64,000 nucleotides of DNA from Gillisia sp. UBA3175 (lineage in GTDB: Bacteria; Bacteroidota; Bacteroidia; Flavobacteriales; Flavobacteriaceae), in the NCBI GenBank assembly GCA_002364325.1, contig DEXV01000002.1, positions 190,004 through 254,003 of the forward strand, given 5' to 3'. The translations under genes were made by a program, and so were the position numbers. The notes beneath the pieces were generated by a model that searched no databases, had not been told where the DNA came from, and saw only the letters and a program-made list of their open reading frames with translations. Shown piece after piece: positions 28,066 through 36,555 of this stretch (its first letter is position 1; every line of letters begins with the position of its first letter).

Positions 28066-29136
28066 CTATTTAAGCACTTTTTCAAGTAGCGCTATATAGG
28101 TTGCAATTCCTTCTTCCACTTCTTGCACGAATATAAATTCGTCTGCAGAATGTGACCTATTAGAATCTCCAGGTCCTAATTTTAGGGACGGACAACTTAA
28201 CATTGCTTGATCTGAAAGTGTTGGAGAGCCATACGTGGACATTCCTAGTTCTATTCCCGCCAGCACCAAAGGATGTTCCTTAGGAATGGAAGAAGAATTT
28301 AATCTTAAAGATCTTGGGACAATTTCATCTACCGGCGCATTTTGCTTTAATATCTCGGTAACTTCAGCATTGGTATACTTATCGTTGACTCGCACATCTA
28401 CCACCAGATCTACACTCGCCGGCACCACATTATGTTGTGAGCCTGCATTTATCTGGGTTACCGTTACCTTAACTTCGCCTAAAGCTTCTGATACCTTTTT
28501 AAACTTGAAGTTTTTAAACCATTCCAGAACCGAAATACATTTATAAATAGCATTATCGAGATTAGGATGCGCAGCATGAGATGGTGTTCCCTTGACCTTT
28601 ACATCAAAAACAACCAGTCCTTTTTCTGCGATCGCCATTTGCATTAAAGTTGGCTCCCCAACAATAGCAGCGTCAAACGTTGGTAAAATTGGAAGTATAC
28701 TGGCGATCCCATTATTCCCATTGATCTCCTCCTCTGCCGTTCCCGCAAAGATCAAATTGTAGTTAAGATCTTCCTGATCATAAAACCAAGTAAACGCAGC
28801 AAGTAAGGACACTAAACATCCACCGGCATCGTTACTCCCTAATCCATAAAGTTTTCCCTCTTCTTTAATTGCTGAAAACGGATCCTTTGTATAAGCCGAA
28901 TTAGGTTTTACCGTATCGTGATGCGAGTTTAACAATAAGCTTGGTTTGCTGGAATCAAAAATTTTATTTTTTGCCCAAACGTTATTTCCATTTGTGAAAA
29001 AGACCATTTCCTTTTTCTTGAACCAGTGTTCTAATAATCTTGCGGTAGCATTTTCTTCTTTTGAAAATGAAGGAGTTTCTATAAGATTAGCTAGCAGACT
29101 TAATGCTTCTTGTTGCAATTTGTAAAGTGAGATCAT
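28066..29136 (-). CDS. argE: M20-family N-acyl-ornithine/citrulline deacylase
   Basis: 356 aa M20 zinc exopeptidase. Metal ligands fit LNSHHDTVKP (His and Asp), LGSNDAGG (bridging Asp), GTAEEEINGNNG (catalytic Glu and Glu ligand) and VGEPT. Because the operon encodes an N-acyl-ornithine carbamoyltransferase, the expected substrate is N-acetyl- or N-succinyl-citrulline instead of N-acetylornithine. The ATG overlaps the argB stop by 4 bp. DapE-like specificity is possible from fold alone but not from context. Confidence 0.9.
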   Translation of the reverse strand: MISLYKLQQEALSLLANLIETPSFSKEENATARLLEHWFKKKEMVFFTNGNNVWAKNKIFDSSKPSLLLNSHHDTVKPNSAYTKDPFSAIKEEGKLYGLGSNDAGGCLVSLLAAFTWFYDQEDLNYNLIFAGTAEEEINGNNGIASILPILPTFDAAIVGEPTLMQMAIAEKGLVVFDVKVKGTPSHAAHPNLDNAIYKCISVLEWFKNFKFKKVSEALGEVKVTVTQINAGSQHNVVPASVDLVVDVRVNDKYTNAEVTEILKQNAPVDEIVPRSLRLNSSSIPKEHPLVLAGIELGMSTYGSPTLSDQAMLSCPSLKLGPGDSNRSHSADEFIFVQEVEEGIATYIALLEKVLK

Positions 29137-29912
29137 TTCGTGATTTTTGTATGGAGTGTATCATTTTGAAGTAGATCTTTTCCACCCAATAAAACGTTAG
29201 AAACCTTATTTTCTAAAGCATAGAAACAATTGAGTAACTTAGGAAGCATGCCTTCACTAACGATCTTTTCTTCCAACAGCTCTTCATAATTTTGTTTGCT
29301 TAATACTTGTATTACGGAAGCATCATCTGCTGAATCTTTTAAAACCCCTGGTTTTTCAAAACAGAAAAGCAATTCAGTATTATACATTTCAGAAAAAGCA
29401 ATTGCTAATTCGGCTGCAATAGAATCGGCATTTGTATTGAAAAGCTGTCCGTCTAAACTGCTGGAAACCGCTGAAAATATTGGCGCGATCCCTTGTTTTA
29501 AAAAAGAATTTATAAAAGAGGTGTTTATATTTTCTATATCGCCAACAAAACCATAATCGATCTCCTTTACTTCACGTTTTTTAGAAATTATAGCATTCCC
29601 ATCTGCCCCACAAAGTCCAACCGAATTTGACCCTAAACTTTGAAGTTTTGCTACGATCTGTTTATTAATAAGCCCGGCATAAACCATCGTGATCACTTGC
29701 ATAGCATTAGCATCTGTAATTCTTCTGCCATCCACCATGTTGGTTTTATAACCTAATTTTTCAGACATTTCAGTTGCCATTTTCCCTCCACCGTGGATCA
29801 AGATCTTTGGCCCTTTTAATGCCGAGAAATCGGATAGAAAAGCTTTCATATCTTCCTCTTTCTCGATAAGCTTTCCTCCTACTTTAACTATCTTTAAAAC
29901 TTGCTTTTCCAT
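29133..29912 (-). CDS. argB: N-acyl-glutamate kinase
   Basis: 259 aa amino-acid kinase; phosphorylates N-acetyl- (or N-succinyl-) glutamate. Motifs KVGGKLIEKEED, ILIHGGGKMATEMSEKLG and NADSIAAELAIAF (nucleotide and metal binding) are present. Shorter than feedback-regulated forms and lacking the N-terminal helix typical of arginine-inhibited kinases, so inhibition by arginine is doubtful (inference). Followed by argE with a 4-bp overlap and preceded by argF' with a 5-bp gap. Confidence 0.93.
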   Translation of the reverse strand: MEKQVLKIVKVGGKLIEKEEDMKAFLSDFSALKGPKILIHGGGKMATEMSEKLGYKTNMVDGRRITDANAMQVITMVYAGLINKQIVAKLQSLGSNSVGLCGADGNAIISKKREVKEIDYGFVGDIENINTSFINSFLKQGIAPIFSAVSSSLDGQLFNTNADSIAAELAIAFSEMYNTELLFCFEKPGVLKDSADDASVIQVLSKQNYEELLEEKIVSEGMLPKLLNCFYALENKVSNVLLGGKDLLQNDTLHTKITK

Positions 29913-29917
29913 TGGTC

Positions 29918-30862
29918 TTACAAATTTTTAAGAATTGTTTTTAACACTGCTTGCGCCGCAAAGGTTCTGTTATTTGCTTGATGGATCACTACTGAATTCT
30001 CTCCATCTAAAATCTCATCTGCAATAACCACATTTCTTCTTACCGGTAAACAATGCATAACCTTAGCATTATTAGTAATTGCTAATTTTTTATTTGAGAA
30101 GGTCCAAGAAGCATCTGTAGAAAGCACTTTTCCATATTGCTCATAACTACTCCAATTCTTTACATAAACGAAATCTGCATTTTCCAACGCTTTTTCCTGA
30201 TTATGAATAACTTTGGTGTCTTTAATTATATTAGGATTAAGGTCATAACCTTCAGGGTTGGTTACCACTAGGTCTACATCCATTCGCTGCATCATCTCTA
30301 AAAAAGAATTAGGCACAGCATGTGGCAAAGCTCTAGGATGAGGAGCCCAAGTAAGCACCACCTTTGGCCGTTTTACCGTTTTAATTTCCAAGATGGTCAG
30401 TGCATCGGTTAAAGCTTGTAAAGGATGCGCCGTGGCGCTCTCAAGACTTACAACTGGAACTGAAGCGTACTTAATAAATCCGTTGATCACGGATTCGGCA
30501 TTATCTTTTTCTTTGTCCTGTAATTCAGGAAATGCCCGCACCGCTATAATATCACAATATTGAGAGATTACGGCAGCTCCTTCTTTAATGTGTTCGGCTT
30601 TATTAGAATCCATCACCACAGCATCTTCGAATTCCAAGGCCCAAGCATCACTATTAACGTTCATCACCATAACATCCATCCCTAATAACTTAGCTGCTTT
30701 TTCTGTGCTTAGTCGGGTTCTTAAACTAGAGTTGAAAAACAGCATTCCTAAGGTTTTTCCTTTTCCAAGTTGTGGATCGGTATTCTCTTTTTTTAACTGA
30801 AGTGCCTCTTCTAATAAAGGAAGAAGCTCTTCTATATCTGATATTTTAGTGTAATTCTTCAT
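29918..30862 (-). CDS. argF': N-succinyl-/N-acetyl-ornithine carbamoyltransferase
   Basis: 314 aa from the ATG at 30862; an upstream TTG is in frame but ATG fits the family. Carbamoyl-phosphate motif FFNSSLRTRLSTEKAA and HCLPVRRNVVIADE are present. The stretch NSDAWALEFEDAVVMDSNKAEHIKEGAAVISQYCDII places this in the Bacteroides SOTCase/Xanthomonas AOTCase group and outside ordinary ornithine carbamoyltransferases. Pro90 (succinyl) or Glu92 (acetyl) is reported to set specificity; here the residue after the conserved Trp is Ala by my alignment, so the acyl group is uncertain. Central to the operon: argD supplies acyl-ornithine, argE deacylates the citrulline. Confidence 0.9.
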   Translation of the reverse strand: MKNYTKISDIEELLPLLEEALQLKKENTDPQLGKGKTLGMLFFNSSLRTRLSTEKAAKLLGMDVMVMNVNSDAWALEFEDAVVMDSNKAEHIKEGAAVISQYCDIIAVRAFPELQDKEKDNAESVINGFIKYASVPVVSLESATAHPLQALTDALTILEIKTVKRPKVVLTWAPHPRALPHAVPNSFLEMMQRMDVDLVVTNPEGYDLNPNIIKDTKVIHNQEKALENADFVYVKNWSSYEQYGKVLSTDASWTFSNKKLAITNNAKVMHCLPVRRNVVIADEILDGENSVVIHQANNRTFAAQAVLKTILKNL

Positions 30863-30914
30863 TCTAATTCTTTTTTTCAATTTTCCAGTATTATGGAAAT
30901 AGAATTTTTATAAA

Positions 30915-32048
30915 TCAATAATTCTTCAATTTGCTTCTTAAAGCTTTAAAAAACATTTCAAAATGTTCTTGCTGAATATTTAAAGGTGGAAGTATCCTCA
31001 ATAACTTTTTATTTGAAGAAGCTCCTGTAAAAATACGATGATCAAAAAGCAAGGCTTTCCGCAATTCCGCCACTTCAAACTCGAATTCCAATCCCAGCAT
31101 CAATCCTCTTCCCTTAAATCTCTTGATCTGCGGAATAGTTGCCACTTCTTTTTGAATATAATTAAATAAGGATGCTGCATTTTTCATAAGCTCTTCTTTT
31201 TTAATAACATCTAATACCGCGATACCTGCAGCACAGGCTAAATGATTTCCTCCAAATGTAGTACCTAACATTCCGTGTTTTGCAGGTATATTTTGGTCAA
31301 TTAAGATTCCGCCAATAGGAAATCCATTTCCCATCCCTTTAGCCATCGAAATGATATCGGGCCTAATTCCGTGTTTTTGATAGGCAAAGAAATCGCCAGT
31401 CCTACCGTATCCAGATTGTACCTCATCTGCAATTAATACCACATTATACTTTTTGCATAATGTTTCAACTTTTACGTAAAATTCGGTGCTGGCTTCATCT
31501 AATCCACCAACGCCTTGAATTACTTCCATGATCACGGCAGCGGTTTTGCTCTGTTTTAAAGTTTCTTCCAAAGCATTCACATCTTCAAAAGCAATTTTTG
31601 TTACCTCATGTAAATTATTTAATGCTGCTTTAATACTTTCATTATCGGTTACCGCAACTGCTGCAGAGGTTCTTCCGTGGAAAGCGTTTTCAAAATAGAC
31701 CACGCCACTTTTTCCGGTATGGAAGGAGGCTAACTTTAAGGCATTCTCATTAGCTTCAGCTCCGGAATTACAAAAGAATAAACTGTAATCTTTGATCTTT
31801 GCAATTCCCTCTAATTTATCTGCCAATTCCTGCTGCAAAGGATTCTGAATAGAATTAGAATAAAACCCCAATTTATGCAACTGTTCTCCCAACATTTTTA
31901 GGTAATGAGGATGTGCATGCCCAATGGAGATCACAGCATGACCGCCATAAAGATCTAAGTATTTCTCGCCAGCTTCGGTATAAACATAAGGCCCTTTCCC
32001 GCTTACCGGAGTAATATTATATAAAGGATAAACATCGAATAAATTCAT
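30915..32048 (-). CDS. argD: N-acyl-ornithine aminotransferase
   Basis: 377 aa class-III PLP aminotransferase. GGHAVISIGHAHPHYLKMLG, FCNSGAEANENALKLA, LIADEVQSGYGRTG (PLP Asp) and ISMAKGMGNGFPIGG (Schiff-base Lys) are all present, with GTTFGGNHLACAAG. Converts N-acyl-glutamate semialdehyde to N-acyl-ornithine. 33 bp after argC and 52 bp before the argF' ATG. Confidence 0.95.
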   Translation of the reverse strand: MNLFDVYPLYNITPVSGKGPYVYTEAGEKYLDLYGGHAVISIGHAHPHYLKMLGEQLHKLGFYSNSIQNPLQQELADKLEGIAKIKDYSLFFCNSGAEANENALKLASFHTGKSGVVYFENAFHGRTSAAVAVTDNESIKAALNNLHEVTKIAFEDVNALEETLKQSKTAAVIMEVIQGVGGLDEASTEFYVKVETLCKKYNVVLIADEVQSGYGRTGDFFAYQKHGIRPDIISMAKGMGNGFPIGGILIDQNIPAKHGMLGTTFGGNHLACAAGIAVLDVIKKEELMKNAASLFNYIQKEVATIPQIKRFKGRGLMLGLEFEFEVAELRKALLFDHRIFTGASSNKKLLRILPPLNIQQEHFEMFFKALRSKLKNY

Positions 32049-32081
32049 ATCTAAAACTTAAAAAATTGAAATTAGAAATAT

Positions 32082-33047
32082 CTAAAAGTAACTTGCTTTT
32101 AGCCTTAATCCCTGATCTTCCGGAAAATCAAACATCAGATTCATGTTTTGCACCGCTTGTCCGGAAGCACCTTTTAAAAGATTATCTAAAGCACTTGTAA
32201 TAAGCAATTTGTTCTTAAATTTCTTAAGATTTAACAAGCACTTATTGGTGTTAACCACCTGCTTCAAATGAACCTCTTCAGAAATCATATGAGTAAAAGG
32301 TTCGTTCTGGTAATATTCATCATAGATCATTAAAGCATCTTCCAGACTTCCTTCAAAATTGGTATAAGAAGTTGCAAAGATTCCTCTGGAAAAATTTCCT
32401 CTATTCGGAATAAAGCTTACCTCCGGTTCTACATCTTCTTGTAAAAATTTGATGCTTTGAGTGATCTCTTTTAAGTGCGGATGCTCAAATTCCTTATACG
32501 CAGAAAAATTGTTATCTCTCCATGTAAAATGGGATGTGGCAGACAGCGACACTCCAGCACCGGTAGCACCAGTAACTGCATTTACATGAACTTCTTCTTT
32601 TAATAATTGCTTTGCAGCTAATGGTAAAATGGCAAGACTTATAGCTGTTGCGAAACATCCGGGATTTGCCACAAACTGCGCTTTCTTAATTTCTTCTTTT
32701 CGGAATTCAGGCAAGCCATAAACAAAATTATGATCGTCTGAAAGAATTCTAAAATCGGTACTTAGATCTATAATTTTAGTGGTTTCTGAAAACTGATTTT
32801 CCGCTAAAAACTGTTTCGAATTTCCATGTCCTAAACAAAGAAATACCACATCTACCTTAGAGTTGATCTTGTCGCCAAAAAGCAACTCTGTTTCTCCCAA
32901 AAGATCCTGATGAATCCTATTTACTGGAGCTCCAGATTGAGAAGTGCTAAAAACAAAATCTAATGAGACTTCCGGATGTCTTAATAAGATCCTTATTAAT
33001 TCGCCTGCAGTATATCCTGCTCCACCTATAATTCCTGCTGTGATCAT
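32082..33047 (-). CDS. argC: N-acyl-glutamyl-phosphate reductase
   Basis: 321 aa NADPH-dependent reductase. Rossmann motif GIIGGAGYTAGELIRILLRHP, catalytic Cys in FVANPGCFATAISLAI and GATGAGVSLSATSHF are typical. Reduces the product of ArgB to the semialdehyde. Its ATG overlaps the argG stop by 4 bp (ATGA type), indicating coupling. Confidence 0.96.
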   Translation of the reverse strand: MITAGIIGGAGYTAGELIRILLRHPEVSLDFVFSTSQSGAPVNRIHQDLLGETELLFGDKINSKVDVVFLCLGHGNSKQFLAENQFSETTKIIDLSTDFRILSDDHNFVYGLPEFRKEEIKKAQFVANPGCFATAISLAILPLAAKQLLKEEVHVNAVTGATGAGVSLSATSHFTWRDNNFSAYKEFEHPHLKEITQSIKFLQEDVEPEVSFIPNRGNFSRGIFATSYTNFEGSLEDALMIYDEYYQNEPFTHMISEEVHLKQVVNTNKCLLNLKKFKNKLLITSALDNLLKGASGQAVQNMNLMFDFPEDQGLRLKASYF

Positions 33048-34231
33048 GATTGATTTTTTACGTGTTGAAAGATCTTTCCTGAATTTGAGAGAATCTTTAT
33101 AAAGCCTTTAGCATCATCTGCAGTCCAAGCTGTGTTTTCTTCACCATACTTCCCAAAACCATTGTTCATAAGGTCGTTCTTAGATTCTATTCCATCCAAT
33201 GTAAATCTATATGGGTGAAGACTCACAAACACTTTCCCCGAAACCTGATCTTGAGAACTAGACATAAATGCTTCAAGATCTCTCATTACAGGATCTAAAT
33301 ACATACCTTCATGCAGATGCGTTCCATACCAATTGGCCATATAATCTTTATGCTGAAGTTGCCACTTACTCAACGTATGCTTTTCTAATAAATGATGAGA
33401 TTTAATGGTAATTAGTGCCGATGCAGCTTCAAAACCAACTCTTCCTTTAATTCCGATAATTGTATCTCCAACATGAATATCTCTCCCAATCGCATATTTT
33501 GATGCGATATTTTCCAGGGTCTCGATATTGTTCTCTGGAGAATTCTCTTTGTTATTCACTGCAGTGAGTTCCCCTTTTGTAAAAGTTAACGAAATTTGTT
33601 TAGACTCCTTTGCCACCATTTGTGATGGATAAGCAGTTTCCGGAAGTGGTGAGGAAGAAGTTAAAGTTTCTAATCCACCTACACTGGTTCCCCAAAGTCC
33701 TTTATTAACCGAGTATTTAGCTTTTTCCCAATTCATGTCTACCCCATTTTGTTGTAGATAGGCTATTTCTTCTTGTCTGGTAAGCTTCTTATCTCTAATT
33801 GGCGTTATAATTTTAATTCCCGGCGCCAGAGTTTGAAAGATCATATCAAATCTAACCTGGTCATTCCCCGCGCCGGTGCTTCCATGTGCTATATATTCTG
33901 CTCCAATTTCTTTCGCATAATTCACGATCTCTATAGCTTGAATTATTCGCTCTGCACTTACAGATAGTGGATAAGTGTTATTTTTAAGCACATTTCCAAA
34001 AATGAGATATTTTACCACTTTGTTATAAAAACTAGAAACTGCATCTATATTTTTATAGGTTTTAGCGCCTATCATTTTCGCGTTATTCCCAATTTTCTCG
34101 ATCTCTTCTGAAGTAAAACCAGCTGTATTTACACTTACTGCATGTACTTCAAAATTTTCTTCTTTAGAAAGGTATTTGGCGCAGTAAGAAGTATCTAATC
34201 CACCGCTGTATGCTATTACTATTTTTTTCAT
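33044..34231 (-). CDS. argG: Argininosuccinate synthase
   Basis: 395 aa ATP-pyrophosphatase-type synthase joining citrulline and aspartate. P-loop AYSGGLDTSYCAKYL near the N-terminus, AEYIAHGSTGAGNDQVRF, and citrulline-binding Ser/Gly segments are visible. Full length. Second gene of the operon after the GNAT gene. Confidence 0.96.
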   Translation of the reverse strand: MKKIVIAYSGGLDTSYCAKYLSKEENFEVHAVSVNTAGFTSEEIEKIGNNAKMIGAKTYKNIDAVSSFYNKVVKYLIFGNVLKNNTYPLSVSAERIIQAIEIVNYAKEIGAEYIAHGSTGAGNDQVRFDMIFQTLAPGIKIITPIRDKKLTRQEEIAYLQQNGVDMNWEKAKYSVNKGLWGTSVGGLETLTSSSPLPETAYPSQMVAKESKQISLTFTKGELTAVNNKENSPENNIETLENIASKYAIGRDIHVGDTIIGIKGRVGFEAASALITIKSHHLLEKHTLSKWQLQHKDYMANWYGTHLHEGMYLDPVMRDLEAFMSSSQDQVSGKVFVSLHPYRFTLDGIESKNDLMNNGFGKYGEENTAWTADDAKGFIKILSNSGKIFQHVKNQS

Positions 34232-34275
34232 TCTTGCTATTTTTTAAACTGAAATGCTATTTTACATTCAACAGT

Positions 34276-34902
34276 TTATATATTTTCTTTATTGGTTTTA
34301 TAAAAAAGAGTTTGCTTGATACTCTTCAATCTTTTGAAAGCTTTTTCATTTAACTTCTCCTTTTTTTCTGTGCTTTTCTTCTTTGCAGGATCGTACAACA
34401 TTCCTGTACACAGGCACATTTTACGTTCTGTACGGGTTAGAATATCAAAATTCTTACAGGTCTGGCAACCATTCCAAAAGCTTTCATCTGTGGTTAATTC
34501 AGAAAAGGTTACAGGCTGGTATCCTAGATCGTAATTGATCTTCATAACGGCTAAACCGGTTGTGATCCCAAAGATCTTTGCGTTTGGATATTTGGATCTG
34601 GAATGTGCGAAAATTGCTTTCTTGATCTTTTTTGCTAGTCCCAAATTTCTATAATCAGGATGCACGATCAACCCCGAGTTTGCTACAAACTTTTCATGAC
34701 TCCAAACTTCTATATAACAGAATCCTGCAAAGTTTTCCCCATCCAGAGCGATAATGGCATTGCCATTTTCCATCTTCTTGAGGATATATTCAGGTGATCG
34801 TCTGGCAATACCGGTACCGCGAACTTTGGCCGATTCTTCCATAGTGTCACAAATGATCTCTGCGTATTTAGCATGAGATAAATTAGCAATAGTAATCTTC
34901 AT
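34276..34902 (-). CDS. GNAT acetyltransferase with a C-terminal Cys cluster, first gene of the arginine operon
   Basis: 208 aa. The GNAT acetyl-CoA motif is SGLIVHPDYRNLGLAKKIKKAI (R/Q-x-x-G-x-A type), followed by a C-terminal extension with CQTCKNFD...MCLCTGMLYDP, a CxxC...CxC set that could bind metal. No argA or argJ is seen, so I infer this is the acyl-CoA:glutamate N-acyltransferase that starts the pathway, in line with its place at the head of the operon. Specificity (acetyl or succinyl) is not visible. The tail is Lys-rich. Confidence 0.8.
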   Translation of the reverse strand: MKITIANLSHAKYAEIICDTMEESAKVRGTGIARRSPEYILKKMENGNAIIALDGENFAGFCYIEVWSHEKFVANSGLIVHPDYRNLGLAKKIKKAIFAHSRSKYPNAKIFGITTGLAVMKINYDLGYQPVTFSELTTDESFWNGCQTCKNFDILTRTERKMCLCTGMLYDPAKKKSTEKKEKLNEKAFKRLKSIKQTLFYKTNKENI

Positions 34903-34952
34903 CTTATAAAAGATTAAAGTTGAAAATATTAAATAAAAATTGAATTGAATTG

Positions 34953-35193
34953 GGAACCGGACTCACCTTAGTTCCATAGAAGTTAGACGCACACTAGGTG
35001 CGACGACTAAAGCGTAGACGCCTTAAAACGATCCCGGTGTAAAAACCGAAAATAGATCTTAAAAATATGCTGGAAAAGTTTGACAAAATAGTAAAATTCA
35101 ATAGATGTATAAAAAAGAAATGCGCCGCTTAGTTGGTAGAGCGTAGCCTACAGCGGAGATTGGATTGTACTATTTCTTTTATTGAATTCACGA
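34953..35193. repeat. Structured intergenic element, copy 1
   Basis: Starts GGGAACCGGACTCACC...AGTTCCATA and ends near ATTGAATTCACG. It shares both ends and an inner AATGCGC core with copy 2 at 44263-44489, in the same orientation. An inner stem is formed by ATTCAATA + AAAAGAAAT (35096-35121, with a bulge) and ATTTCTTTTATTGAAT (35172-35187), enclosing CCGCT...AGCGG. CGGT/ACCG (35035-35048) is a further hairpin. It lies 50 bp upstream of the arginine operon, but its second copy is not upstream of a gene, so it is probably a dispersed element and not a leader. It accounts for most of 34,903-35,270. Confidence 0.6.
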
Positions 35194-35270
35194 TGCAAAT
35201 GTACGTGTTTTTTTAATATAGCATTTAACATTTAAAAAAAATGGAGAAATTAAGTAAAATTAAATAATAC

Positions 35271-35489
35271 ATGGAAATAAATATTCCTAATCTTATACAA
35301 TCGGAACGAGCATTTTTTAAATCTGGAAAGACTTTAGAAGTCGACTTTAGAACGGGAAAACTAAAGTTACTAAGCAAAATATTTCAAGAGCAGAAATCTA
35401 ATATATATCAGGCACTTTATAAAGGTTTTAAAAAATCAGGTCTTCAAAGTGTGCTAACTGAAACCAAATATATTATTAATGAATTCTAA
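35271..35489 (+). pseudogene. N-terminal fragment of an aldehyde dehydrogenase
   Basis: 72 aa (MEINIPNLIQSERAFFKSGK...) aligned along its length with residues 3-72 of the intact aldehyde dehydrogenase starting at 36556: shared AFF/SFFKxGKT, KLKLL, ALYKxFKK, and SVLxETxxII. It stops at 35489 and the rest of the gene is missing; the EamA gene follows on the other strand. The nucleotide match is imperfect, so it derives from a paralogue and not a fresh copy. Probably a decayed remnant; translation is uncertain. Confidence 0.65.
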
Positions 35490-35504
35490 TTAAACCTAAT
35501 TTAC

Positions 35505-36395
35505 TTAATCGATTCCTTCTACAGCAGAATTTTTCCGAAGGGATCTGATACTTTCTACTATAACTGCGCTAATAATAAGCGCACCTCCTATAATGGTTTT
35601 TAAGCTAGGATATTCTGAAAGAAAAAGCATCCCTAGAATTATTGCATACAATGGCTGAGCACTGCTCATGATACTTGCCGCGGTTGTTGAAAAATTTCTT
35701 AGACTCATCAAGAAAAGGGTATGGCCTATACAGGTAGTAACAATCGCTAGCGTTAAAAGAGGTGCCCATTGTAGCACTACTTCATTAAAGTCACTATAAA
35801 ATAATACTGGCGAAAGAATTACCGCCACCACTACAATTTGATACATCATTAAAACAGACCCATTATATTTTTCAATTTCTCGCTTCATCAAAAGATTTCG
35901 GAGGGCATAGAATATTCCAGATAAGATACCCATTAAAACTGCGATAGTATACTTGTTTTGAAAGCTGATCTCGGGCACCAAAAAATAAATTCCAAACAGC
36001 ACTAAAAAGCCTAATGCTAAATGACTTTTACTGAAGTTAGTTTTTAAAAGTAAAGGTTCTAAAATTACCGTAATAACCGGATATGTAAAAAGGGAAAGTA
36101 TCCCAATAGCAACATTAGAATATTGAAGAGCAAAGAAATAAGCCACCCAATGTCCTGCCATTAATAATCCAGACAACATGATTTTTAAAACATCCCTTTT
36201 ATTAGAAATTCTAAGATCTAATTTTTTAAATCTACAGAATACATAAAAGAGAATTGCCGCTAAAAGTGTTCTATAAAATATAGTTACAAAAGGATTTAAG
36301 GTTATATATCTCCCCAATACTCCCGAGGTACTAATAAAAAGCACAGCGAGATTAAGTTCCAGTATTTTCGAATATTTTAAGTTCTTCTCAGCCAA
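35505..36395 (-). CDS. EamA-family (DMT superfamily) transporter
   Basis: About 296 aa with ten predicted helices in two EamA repeats (VLGRYITLNPFVTIFYRTLLAA, SGIFYALRNLLMKRE, TCIGHTLFLMSLRNFSTTAASI). An open frame continues upstream to a TTG at 36479, but the extra 28 residues are basic and unlike the family, so a TTG at 36395 (giving AEKNLKYSKILELN) is chosen with doubt. Family members export metabolites or amino acids; substrate unknown. It sits between the ALDH fragment and the intact ALDH. Confidence 0.78.
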   Translation of the reverse strand: MAEKNLKYSKILELNLAVLFISTSGVLGRYITLNPFVTIFYRTLLAAILFYVFCRFKKLDLRISNKRDVLKIMLSGLLMAGHWVAYFFALQYSNVAIGILSLFTYPVITVILEPLLLKTNFSKSHLALGFLVLFGIYFLVPEISFQNKYTIAVLMGILSGIFYALRNLLMKREIEKYNGSVLMMYQIVVVAVILSPVLFYSDFNEVVLQWAPLLTLAIVTTCIGHTLFLMSLRNFSTTAASIMSSAQPLYAIILGMLFLSEYPSLKTIIGGALIISAVIVESIRSLRKNSAVEGID

Positions 36396-36555
36396 GTTTT
36401 GAAATATGGTGCAAATTGCAAATTTTAGAGAAACTTTCTTTAATTGAACAAGATTAATCTTAATAATCTTAAGAAACAAAGAGGAAATTTTGAATGGAAT
36501 ACCTATATTTCCTTTATAGAGGCCCTACTTGGACATCGCATTAATTTATATTAGA

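Noticed and set aside
35121-35160. tRNA-like string GCTTAGTTGGTAGAGC in the structured element
   Set aside because: Only the D-arm-like part is present; no acceptor, anticodon or T-arm can be built around it.
34903-35270. Arginine riboswitch or leader in front of the arginine operon
   Set aside because: The structured sequence there recurs between leuB and ilvA, where it leads no gene, so a cis-leader role is not supported.
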